Assembly (NCBI GenBank): GCA_964506935.1
Contig: CAZDOD010000021.1
Span: forward strand, 1 to 24,020
From: CAZDOD01 sp964506935
Lineage (GTDB): Bacteria; Desulfobacterota; Zymogenia; Zymogenales; Zymogenaceae
Length of the DNA: 24,020 nt
Reading direction: 5' to 3'
A program made the position numbers and the translations under genes. This document shows positions 16,627 to 23,370 of this stretch, one piece after another; positions within the stretch are counted from its first letter, which is position 1, and each line of letters begins with the position of its first letter. The notes under the pieces were generated by a model. It had not been told where the DNA came from. It did not search any database and saw only the letters and a list, made by a program, of their open reading frames with translations.

Positions 16627-16653
16627 AGTATCGTCTTATGTGGAAAATTTCAA
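16625..16653 (-). promoter_or_regulatory. Sigma-70-type promoter for hflX
   Basis: On the minus strand, TTGAAA (-35, 16653-16648), a 17-bp spacer and TACTAT (-10, 16630-16625) predict transcription from about 16617. The resulting leader is short (about 35 nt) before the proposed ACG start at 16580. Its -10 box shares two base pairs with the divergent promoter. Confidence 0.65.
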
Positions 16654-16696
16654 GACATTTCGAAATGAACAAAAGCTCTCAAAGAAGGCGGCTACT

Positions 16697-17800
16697 TTGA
16701 AGCGCGCCGAAGCCGACCTCCCCCTCCACGGCGGAAAGGCGCCGGCGTGGCTGATGAGCCGTATGATTCGGCTCGCGAGGGAGATCATCCTGATCGTCGT
16801 CTCGGAATTCGGCTCGACCGAAGTATTGAGGAGGCTCTCCGACCCCTTCTGGTTTCAGTCTTTCGGGTGCCTCCTCGGATTCGACTGGCACTCGAGCGGC
16901 GTCACGACGACGGTTTCCGCCGCCGTAAAGGAGGGGATAAAAGGCCTCGAGGGGGAGATCAACCTCTTTGCCGCAGGCGGGAAGGGGGCGAGGTCGAGGA
17001 ACACGCCGAACGAGATTTTGGAAAAAGGTGACGCCCTTGACGTCGATCCCGAAGGCCTCGTATATCTTTCACGCCTCTCGGCAAAGGTCGACAACAACGC
17101 CGTGATGGACGGCTACCAAATATATCTTCACAACTTCTTTTTTACAAAGGAGGGGGGCTGGGCCGTCGTCCAGCAGGGGATGTGTGAAAAAAACCGCATG
17201 GCGCGGCGATACCACTGGCTGGGAGAAAATATTACTGACATGATATCCGACCCGCAGGCCGCAATATGCTCCGATATAAGGGGGGGGATCGTAACGAACC
17301 TGTCGGACAAGAGGGCGAAGGGCGCAAGGGACATGACTACCGAGCTCGCGAGAGAAAGGCCCGAGAAGATCGTGGGGGAGCTGAACAGGATAAGGGGATT
17401 TGAGCTACCCCGTCGCCACGAGATAATAAAGGAAGACATCAATCCCGAGAGACTCCACAAGATATTCCTTTCGACATACGAGATGTGCCCGAAGGATTTC
17501 GAGGCTCTCCTGATCTCGAAGGGGGTCGGCCCGAAGACACTTCGTGCCCTCACGCTTATTAGCGAGGTGATCTACGGGGAAAACGCATCGTTTACCGACC
17601 CCGCCCGCTTCAGCTTCGCCCACGGTGGAAAGGATGGACACCCATATCCGGTCGACAGGGAGAACTATGACAACTCGATCGATACCCTTCGCCGCGCTGC
17701 CCAGAGCGCAAAGGTCGGGCGGACCGAAAAAGTGGATGCCCTAAAGAGGCTCGACAGATTTTACAGGAATTTTCAAGATGACAAAAGAGTATCATTATGA
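16697..17800 (+). CDS. DUF763 family protein
   Basis: The protein has 367 residues from TTG 16697. The family signature is clear: ADLPLHGGKAPAWLMSRM, LRRLSDPFWFQSFGCLLGFDWHSSG, a glycine-rich AAGGKGARSRNTP segment, LSRLSAKVDNNAVMDGYQIY, and a C-terminal helix-hairpin-helix-like LISKGVGPKTLRALTLI. DUF763 is known mainly from archaea, thermophiles and some anaerobic bacteria and has no proven function. The HhH-like motif hints at nucleic-acid binding. The frame extends upstream to 16421 but that part overlaps hflX and lies before the promoter. TTG at 16697 is preceded by AAGAAGGCGG. The gene is more GC-rich than its neighbours and overlaps the HAD gene by 23 nt, indicating an operon. Confidence 0.88.
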   Translation: MKRAEADLPLHGGKAPAWLMSRMIRLAREIILIVVSEFGSTEVLRRLSDPFWFQSFGCLLGFDWHSSGVTTTVSAAVKEGIKGLEGEINLFAAGGKGARSRNTPNEILEKGDALDVDPEGLVYLSRLSAKVDNNAVMDGYQIYLHNFFFTKEGGWAVVQQGMCEKNRMARRYHWLGENITDMISDPQAAICSDIRGGIVTNLSDKRAKGARDMTTELARERPEKIVGELNRIRGFELPRRHEIIKEDINPERLHKIFLSTYEMCPKDFEALLISKGVGPKTLRALTLISEVIYGENASFTDPARFSFAHGGKDGHPYPVDRENYDNSIDTLRRAAQSAKVGRTEKVDALKRLDRFYRNFQDDKRVSL

Positions 17801-18464
17801 AGTCAGTGGGATCATCTTCGACTTCGACGGGACACTGTCGGAATTGAACATCGATTTTCCCGCACTCTATCGAGAGATCTATGAGCTCTCGAAAAAATTC
17901 AATGCGGATACGACAAAGCTCACTCAAGTATACCTCATCGAGGTAATAGAAGAGATAAGGGGACTCCTCTCGAATTCAAAAGGGAAAGAATTCTTTGATG
18001 CCGCAAATAAGATAGTCGAAGAGGCCGAGGTATTGTCGGCAAAGAGTGCCTCCCTCTTTAACGGGACACGGAGGCTTCTTGGAAGTTTACGAGAGATGGG
18101 GATCAAGGTAGGCGTCGTGACCAGAAACTGCGAAGAGGCGGCGGTCACGGTATATCCCGAGGTGAGACAGGATGTGGATGTCTTTTTACCGCGGGAAGCC
18201 GTAAAGCGCATAAAGCCCCACCCCGAACATCTTCATACGGCGGCGGAAATCCTCTCGCTGAAACCCGAAAACATGGCGATGGTCGGCGATCACCCGATCG
18301 ACATCATATCTGCGATAGAGGCAAAGATGATCCCCGTCGGGGTCCTCACGGGGAGATCCAAAAGGGATGAGCTTTTATCTTCGGGGGCGAAACTTGTGCT
18401 CGAAAGGGCAACCGAGATAACCGAATATATAGATACAGGCACGAAAACACTTATGGTCACATAA
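17778..18464 (+). CDS. HAD-superfamily hydrolase (phosphoglycolate-phosphatase-like)
   Basis: The protein has 228 residues and all four HAD motifs: I IIFDFDGTLSE, II VVTRN, III Lys in KRIKPHPEH, and IV MVGDHPIDIISA. The cap (about 25-90) is helical, as in subfamily IA enzymes such as phosphoglycolate phosphatase and PpaX. A small-molecule phosphatase role is expected; the substrate is unknown. ATG at 17778 has AGGA about 9 nt upstream and lies inside the end of the DUF763 gene. The HypE-like gene follows two bases after the stop, so the three genes are probably one transcript. Confidence 0.88.
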   Translation: MTKEYHYEVSGIIFDFDGTLSELNIDFPALYREIYELSKKFNADTTKLTQVYLIEVIEEIRGLLSNSKGKEFFDAANKIVEEAEVLSAKSASLFNGTRRLLGSLREMGIKVGVVTRNCEEAAVTVYPEVRQDVDVFLPREAVKRIKPHPEHLHTAAEILSLKPENMAMVGDHPIDIISAIEAKMIPVGVLTGRSKRDELLSSGAKLVLERATEITEYIDTGTKTLMVT

Positions 18465-18466
18465 TT

Positions 18467-19498
18467 ATGGAAAAAGACAAAAAAACACTCCCATCGGGAA
18501 AACTGAAATTCGATCTTTTAGACTCGATACTCAAAAGGTTCAAGAACCGGGACCCAAAGGTCATTGTCGGGCCGACCGTCGGGGAGGACGCCGCCGTAAT
18601 CGACATGGGGGATAAATATTTAATTGCGACCGCCGATCCGATAACCTTTACTGCCGACAACATCGGGTATTATTCGATCAACGTAAACGCAAACGACATA
18701 GCCGTCCACGGGGCGAGGCCGAGGTGGTTTCTTGCGACGATCCTCCTCCCGCTCGGAAATTCCGACGAAAAAACAATAAGGGAGATCTTCGATCAGATAG
18801 AGGCCGCTATGGAACCCCTCGATGTCACGCTCGTCGGCGGGCATACCGAAGTCACCGATTCCGTCATCCGACCCGTCGTCTCGGGCCTAATGCTGGGGGA
18901 GATAAAAAAGGAATCGCTCATCATCACCGGCGGGGCGAGGCCGAACGATCTCATCTTCCTCACCAAGGGGATACCGGTCGAGGGGACGGCGATAATCGCA
19001 GCCGAGATGGAGGAGGATCTAAAGAAGCGGGGACTTGGCCAAGATGTCATCGAGGAGGCAAAAAATTTCCTATATAATCCCGGAATCAGCGTGGTAAAGG
19101 ACGCCCTCCTCGCACGAGATACCGCACCGATATCTTCAATGCACGACCCGACCGAGGGGGGGCTCGCCGCCGGGCTAAACGAGGTGGCGATCGCCGCGGG
19201 AGTTACGATGACGATAAGGGAGGCCGATATACCTATCTATCCGGTTGGCCAGAGACTTTGCGGGATATACGGGATAGATCCAATCGGGACGATATCTTCG
19301 GGGGCGATGCTTTTTACGGCGGATTCAAAATACAAAAAGAAGCTTGAAGACGCATTCTCAAGGGAAAAAATTCCACTGGCGGAAATAGGCGTCGTCGAGG
19401 AGGCGTCATCAGAAAAGGTCTATATCATAAAGAAAGACGGCGCCCGCCAGCCCTTACCCTATAAGGAGCGTGACGAGATACTGAAGATTTTTGAGTAG
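18467..19498 (+). CDS. HypE-like AIR synthase-fold protein without the terminal cysteine
   Basis: The protein has 343 residues with the two-domain AIR-synthase/HypE/ThiL/SelD fold. The ATP-binding N-domain shows GPTVGEDAAVIDMGDKYLIATADP, NANDIAVHGARPRW and VGGHTEVTDSVIRPVVSG. The C-domain shows SSMHDPTEGGLAAGLNEVA and GTISSGAMLF. The closest named relative is the hydrogenase maturation factor HypE, but true HypE ends in a Pro-Arg-x-Cys tail used to carry the CN group. Here the end is EILKIFE, with no cysteine. No other hyp or hydrogenase genes are present, so it is probably a HypE-like paralogue with another phosphotransfer or dehydration reaction. Confidence 0.85.
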   Translation: MEKDKKTLPSGKLKFDLLDSILKRFKNRDPKVIVGPTVGEDAAVIDMGDKYLIATADPITFTADNIGYYSINVNANDIAVHGARPRWFLATILLPLGNSDEKTIREIFDQIEAAMEPLDVTLVGGHTEVTDSVIRPVVSGLMLGEIKKESLIITGGARPNDLIFLTKGIPVEGTAIIAAEMEEDLKKRGLGQDVIEEAKNFLYNPGISVVKDALLARDTAPISSMHDPTEGGLAAGLNEVAIAAGVTMTIREADIPIYPVGQRLCGIYGIDPIGTISSGAMLFTADSKYKKKLEDAFSREKIPLAEIGVVEEASSEKVYIIKKDGARQPLPYKERDEILKIFE

Positions 19499-19560
19499 GA
19501 TTGAATGATCTTATAAGAGATTACCACAATATTTGAGACAGTAGACGATTTATAAAAACT

Positions 19561-19595
19561 TTGACCGAAATATGATATCCTGTTAAAATCGGAGG
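19561..19595 (+). promoter_or_regulatory. purC promoter/ribosome-site region
   Basis: The 101-nt gap before purC has TTGACC (19561-19566), a 17-bp spacer and TAAAAT (19584-19589), an excellent promoter by pattern. GGAGG (19591-19595) lies 4 nt before the ATG at 19600. If this promoter is used, transcription would start at about 19596, after the ribosome site. An alternative -10, TATGAT (19571-19576), would leave the ribosome site in the transcript but has a poor -35. Confidence 0.5.
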
Positions 19596-19599
19596 CACT

Positions 19600-20496
19600 A
19601 TGGAAGACGCTCTCGTAAAAGTAGAGGTCGGTGGTAAAAAACCCGACTATTCGGGGAAGGTCCGGGAGATATTCGATCTCGGGGACAGGCTCATCATCGT
19701 CGCAACCGACCGCATTTCGGCATTCGATGTCATCTTCAATGAAGGGATCCCCGAAAAAGGCAAGATATTAACCGAGATATCAAATATCTGGTTCTCGGTT
19801 TTGGATTTCGTGAAAAATCACATCATCGAGACCGACATCAAAAAATTCCCCGACCCCTTTTCCAACGCCGAAGGGCTCAAAGGCCGCTCCATCCTCGTAA
19901 AAAAGGCAAAGCGGATCGACGTCGAGTGCATTGCGAGGGGGTATCTTGCGGGATCGGGCTACAAGGACTATCTAAGTACCGGGATGATATCGGGCCACAA
20001 ACTTCCCCCCGGATTAAAGCTTGCCGAAGAGCTACCCGAGCCGATATTCACCCCCTCGACAAAAGCGGAGGTGGGACACGACGAGAATATCACCCGAGAT
20101 GACGTGAGGAATACAATCGGTGCGGAGCTTGCATCCAAGATAGAAGACCTGAGCCTTACTATATACGACTTCGCCCACAAAAAAATGAAAGAGAAGGGGA
20201 TAATTCTGTCCGACACGAAGTTCGAGTTCGGCTTGGTCGACGGGGAGGTCATCCTGATCGACGAGGCCCTGACCCCGGATTCCTCCCGCTTCTGGCCTAC
20301 CAGCTCCTATATCGTAGGCGAATCACCCAAGAGCTTCGACAAGCAGTTCGTCAGGGATTTCCTTGAAACAACGGACTGGGATAAAAAGCCCCCGCCCCCA
20401 AAGCTCCCCGATCACATCATCATGGGGACGAGAGACAAATACATGGAGATGTTGTCGATTATGAGGAAGATCAAAAAAGAGGCGTGCGCCGGATGA
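19600..20496 (+). CDS. purC: SAICAR synthetase (phosphoribosylaminoimidazole-succinocarboxamide synthase)
   Basis: PurC joins CAIR with aspartate using ATP to form SAICAR in purine biosynthesis. The protein has 298 residues, the length of the longer yeast Ade1-like form rather than the 237-residue E. coli form. It shows SGKVREIFDLGDRLIIVATDRISAFD, the VECIARGYLAGSGYKDY substrate-site segment, STKAEVGHDENI, LSDTKFEFGLVDG and IDEALTPDSSRFWP. ATG 19600 has GGAGG at optimal spacing. It is separated from the HypE-like gene by 101 nt and seems to have its own promoter. No other pur genes are in the window. Confidence 0.97.
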   Translation: MEDALVKVEVGGKKPDYSGKVREIFDLGDRLIIVATDRISAFDVIFNEGIPEKGKILTEISNIWFSVLDFVKNHIIETDIKKFPDPFSNAEGLKGRSILVKKAKRIDVECIARGYLAGSGYKDYLSTGMISGHKLPPGLKLAEELPEPIFTPSTKAEVGHDENITRDDVRNTIGAELASKIEDLSLTIYDFAHKKMKEKGIILSDTKFEFGLVDGEVILIDEALTPDSSRFWPTSSYIVGESPKSFDKQFVRDFLETTDWDKKPPPPKLPDHIIMGTRDKYMEMLSIMRKIKKEACAG

Positions 20497-20510
20497 CATC
20501 AAACATCATA

Positions 20511-20545
20511 CCCCACCCTTTCAATCAAGCGGGGCTTTTTCTCTT
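20511..20545 (+). terminator. Possible purC terminator
   Basis: CCCC (within 20513-20518), a loop of about 16 nt and GGGG (around 20531-20534) are followed by CTTTTTCTCTTTT. The stem is only about 4 bp, so the call is weak. It overlaps the last codons of the convergent gene at 20521. Confidence 0.35.
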
Positions 20546-21051
20546 TTAAAAAACCAGAAGTAGTTCCTAAACAGGAAAAACGCCAGGGTCATTATGATCA
20601 GTTGGCTCGTCGTTACAAACGATGTTATCGCCAAGTAGCCGAAATCGGGAAGCGCCGCAAGGACAGTGAGCATGAGACCCACCCCCAACCCCGTAACAAT
20701 ACCGTATATCCACGAAGTAACCAAGAGATAGCGCTTGCCCAAAAAAAACATGGGGAGCGCCCCGATCGTGCTGACGGCGGGCATAAAGACGAGGTCCCAA
20801 AGGCCGTACGGTGAAATGATGTTGGCGAAGAAGCATCCAATAGGGACGAAGAAGATCAGGTGGGGCCTTGCAGCAACCAGGATAATCATGGCCTCGCTGA
20901 TCCGAAACTGGATCGGTCCATATCCTATTGGGGCTATGACGTAGGTGAGGACTACATAGAGGGCGCTTACTATGGCGACCTCTGCAATGCGATTAAGATT
21001 TAGGGATATTTTTGATTTGGGGCTCCCTGATGAAATGTCTTTTGGACTCAT
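20521..21051 (-). CDS. queT: QueT-type ECF transporter S-component
   Basis: The protein has 176 residues with about five or six membrane helices. The segment AEVAIVSALYVVLTYVIAPI, then GYGPIQFRISEAMIIL, closely follows the QueT (DUF988) pattern, as does FFANIISPYGLWDLVFMPAVST. QueT proteins are predicted substrate-binding subunits of energy-coupling-factor transporters for queuosine precursors, working with shared EcfA, EcfA' and EcfT subunits encoded elsewhere. None of these is in the window. The gene starts 8 nt after the response-regulator gene with no clear ribosome site, so it is probably translated by coupling. No preQ1 riboswitch is visible immediately upstream. Confidence 0.82.
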   Translation of the reverse strand: MSPKDISSGSPKSKISLNLNRIAEVAIVSALYVVLTYVIAPIGYGPIQFRISEAMIILVAARPHLIFFVPIGCFFANIISPYGLWDLVFMPAVSTIGALPMFFLGKRYLLVTSWIYGIVTGLGVGLMLTVLAALPDFGYLAITSFVTTSQLIIMTLAFFLFRNYFWFFKREKAPLD

Positions 21052-21059
21052 TTTAGGTT

Positions 21060-22040
21060 TTAAATAAGTTTTCTCTCGGTACCCTCTCCGCCGATCACCG
21101 AGAGTTCCCCACAGATGGTCCTCTCAACGAGGTCTTCCATGATCTCGCCGATGTTATCTCTCGTAATCCAGTTTTTGTGGAGGTAATTCGCCCCCGCTTC
21201 GAGGATATCCCTCATCTCCCTTTGCAGCGAAGTGACCGCAATGATAAATATCGGCGGGTCCTGTTCCCTCGCGGCGGCGATGACATCCATACCGCTCTTG
21301 CCCTCCATAAGGATATCGGTGAAGATAAGATCGGGTTTGGAATTTTTATCGGAACTCTTTATTAGTTTTATCGCCTCTTCACCCGAGACAAGGGTCTTTA
21401 TAACCATCAGGTTCTTGTAGAGCTTATCGAGGATGTCACTGAGTATCTTGGTCATAAATTCACTGTCATCGATGACCAGAACCTTCAGCTTCATAAATAT
21501 GAGGGCCTTTTTCTTCACAAGATTCATGAGGACTGAATACGCCTCCCAATCAGTCATCGAAGTTGAGTTGACGAGGGAATATACGAAAACCCCGTCGGGT
21601 GGTATTCGGTTCCATAGCTCTTTTTCTTCCTTCGACATGTTCAAAGAGTCTTCACCCTTCTTTACCTTATAGATCGGGAGTACATTCTTTTCGATTCTTC
21701 TCTTTTCGTCTTTTTGACGAAGACCCTCCATAAGGAGGTGGGAGACTTCGAGGTTTATGTTGTATCGTTTTTTATCAATACTACTTACATCATATGCCTG
21801 AAACCTTGCGTCCTCCCACTCTATCATCCTGAAGAAGGCCTTTTTCCCCGTTTGTTGATCCCCTACAAAGGCACCCACAATCTTCGAATTATCAAAGTAG
21901 AGCCTTCCTTCGTTACCGTCCTTTGAAAAGAGGGTTATCAGCATCTTCTTATTATTGGAGATCCCCTGAATCAGACTCACTAAAGAGAGAGCCGTAAAAT
22001 TTCCCTCAATCTGTGGAACCTTTCCGACTAAATCTTCCAT
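21060..22040 (-). CDS. DUF4388 (PATAN) - winged-helix - response regulator receiver protein
   Basis: The protein has 326 residues from ATG 22040, which sits 8 nt after GAGG; ATG 22046 is too close to it. Residues about 8-105 form a PATAN domain (LSLVSLIQGISNNKKM, GRLYFDNSKIVGA, a short FRMIEWEDARFQAY strand). Residues about 130-180 form a winged-helix-like unit (SKEEKELWNRIPPDGVFVYSL, then a helix ending NLVKKKALIF). Residues 185-310 are a receiver domain with the acidic pair in VIDDSE, the phospho-acceptor Asp in FTDILM (about residue 242), Thr in AVTS and Lys in LHKNW. The order is unusual in having the REC domain at the C-terminus. It follows a TPR lipoprotein gene by 31 nt. No histidine kinase is nearby. 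Confidence 0.88.
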   Translation of the reverse strand: MEDLVGKVPQIEGNFTALSLVSLIQGISNNKKMLITLFSKDGNEGRLYFDNSKIVGAFVGDQQTGKKAFFRMIEWEDARFQAYDVSSIDKKRYNINLEVSHLLMEGLRQKDEKRRIEKNVLPIYKVKKGEDSLNMSKEEKELWNRIPPDGVFVYSLVNSTSMTDWEAYSVLMNLVKKKALIFMKLKVLVIDDSEFMTKILSDILDKLYKNLMVIKTLVSGEEAIKLIKSSDKNSKPDLIFTDILMEGKSGMDVIAAAREQDPPIFIIAVTSLQREMRDILEAGANYLHKNWITRDNIGEIMEDLVERTICGELSVIGGEGTERKLI

Positions 22041-22071
22041 CCACATGACCTCAATACTTCAATTTATTAAG

Positions 22072-23364
22072 TTAATATTGTATCATATTTCCGTCATTTT
22101 TGCCCGGAGGAGATGGTGTTCCTCCCCCCTCGCCGATCATCTTCTTGACCATATCTATGTTCGTTCTATACTTAGTCTTTGGATTTATCTCGAAGGCCTT
22201 ATTAAACTCAACGAGGGCCTCCTCGAGCCTCCCCATATTATAATAGAGTACGCCCAGATTATTATGTGCCTCTTCGTAGTAAGGGTCGATGCTCAAGGCG
22301 TAGACATATTCACTTTCGCTTTCTTCAAATAGTTCCATCTTGCTGTAGACTATCGCGAGGTTGTAGTGGTATTGGGGATTATCCGGCATGAATTCAATGG
22401 CGGTCTTGTAGTTGATCTCGGCCTCGTGATAGTTTCCGAGCTGTGAATAAACCTTGCCGAGGTTGTAGTACCCGTTGGCAAATTTCGGGTCTATCGTTAC
22501 GGCCGTTTTGAACTCAATGGCTGCGGCGTCGTAGTTGCCCTCGCTCAGAAACTCTGCCCCCTTCACGTTGTGTTCTTCGGCCGTCTCGGTTATCATCTCG
22601 GTAAATTTCGTGAGATTATCGAGAAGGAACGGGTGATTCGGAAGAATCTCCAAGGCCTTCTTCTCCGTCTCCACGGCCGCATCGTATTCCCCCTTGGAGA
22701 AATACGCCTGGGCCAGGGTGTCAAGCGCAATCGGGTCGTCCGGGGCGATCTCGAGGGCCTTCTCGGCATAACTTATCGCCAGATTGCTGTTTACATAGGA
22801 GGGATTACCAGCGCAGCAGTAAAGACGGCTCAGGTATATATAGGGCTCCTTTGATTTCTTTTCCTTTCTCGATGCGGTCAGATACTCCTCGATGGCCTTT
22901 GCATATTCCTTGTTCTCCTCATGATACAATCCCTTGTAGAGGTATATCTTTGGATTGTCGGGGTTGATCTCCTCTGCCTTCTCAAGGAACGTCAGGCCCT
23001 CTTCGGGAAGACCCCTGTCGATATATGCTATCGCCACGGTTGCGAGGATCTCGTCGTTTGAGGGATCGAGGTCCATCGCCTTCTTGAACTCCTTTACCGC
23101 ATCATCGAACCTTCCCTTCGCTGAAAGGCACTTGCCCAGACCGAGATACGGGAGGGCGAAAGAAGATTCCTTCTCGATCGCTTTGTCGAATTCCACCATG
23201 GCCTCGTCATACATCATCAATTTATAATATCGCTCACCGTTGAGATAGTACTCCAATGCATCCTTTGAGACTCCCATGCCGCAGGAGGAGAAAAACAAAA
23301 AAGAGAAGATGGATAGCGATATCAACGTATAAAAGACGGTTTTTTTCTTCATTTTAAAAAACAT
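22072..23364 (-). CDS. TPR-repeat lipoprotein
   Basis: The protein has about 430 residues. The N-terminus has a Lys-rich region, a hydrophobic stretch and FLFFSSCG, a plausible signal-peptidase II site with the lipidated Cys at about residue 28. The rest is made of about ten tetratricopeptide repeats (for example YDEAMVEFDKAIEKESSFAL, AAIEFKTAVTIDPKFANGYY, EAEINYKTAIEFMPDNPQYH). The C-terminal tail is Gly/Pro-rich. ATG 23364 has a weak GAAG site. ATG 23352 (MKKKTVF) is an alternative that gives a neater signal peptide. Predicted as a periplasmic or outer-membrane scaffold such as those in secretion, pilus or gliding systems. It is a likely Lnt substrate. Confidence 0.88.
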   Translation of the reverse strand: MFFKMKKKTVFYTLISLSIFSFLFFSSCGMGVSKDALEYYLNGERYYKLMMYDEAMVEFDKAIEKESSFALPYLGLGKCLSAKGRFDDAVKEFKKAMDLDPSNDEILATVAIAYIDRGLPEEGLTFLEKAEEINPDNPKIYLYKGLYHEENKEYAKAIEEYLTASRKEKKSKEPYIYLSRLYCCAGNPSYVNSNLAISYAEKALEIAPDDPIALDTLAQAYFSKGEYDAAVETEKKALEILPNHPFLLDNLTKFTEMITETAEEHNVKGAEFLSEGNYDAAAIEFKTAVTIDPKFANGYYNLGKVYSQLGNYHEAEINYKTAIEFMPDNPQYHYNLAIVYSKMELFEESESEYVYALSIDPYYEEAHNNLGVLYYNMGRLEEALVEFNKAFEINPKTKYRTNIDMVKKMIGEGGGTPSPPGKNDGNMIQY

Positions 23365-23370
23365 CAATCT

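Noticed and set aside
16421..16696. Upstream extension of the DUF763 frame to ATG 16421
   Set aside because: It overlaps the conserved N-terminus of hflX, precedes the promoter at 16598-16626, and adds low-complexity sequence not found in the family.
20521..21060. preQ1 riboswitch before the QueT-like gene
   Set aside because: Only 8 nt separate it from the upstream coding sequence, and no preQ1-type pseudoknot pattern is visible there.
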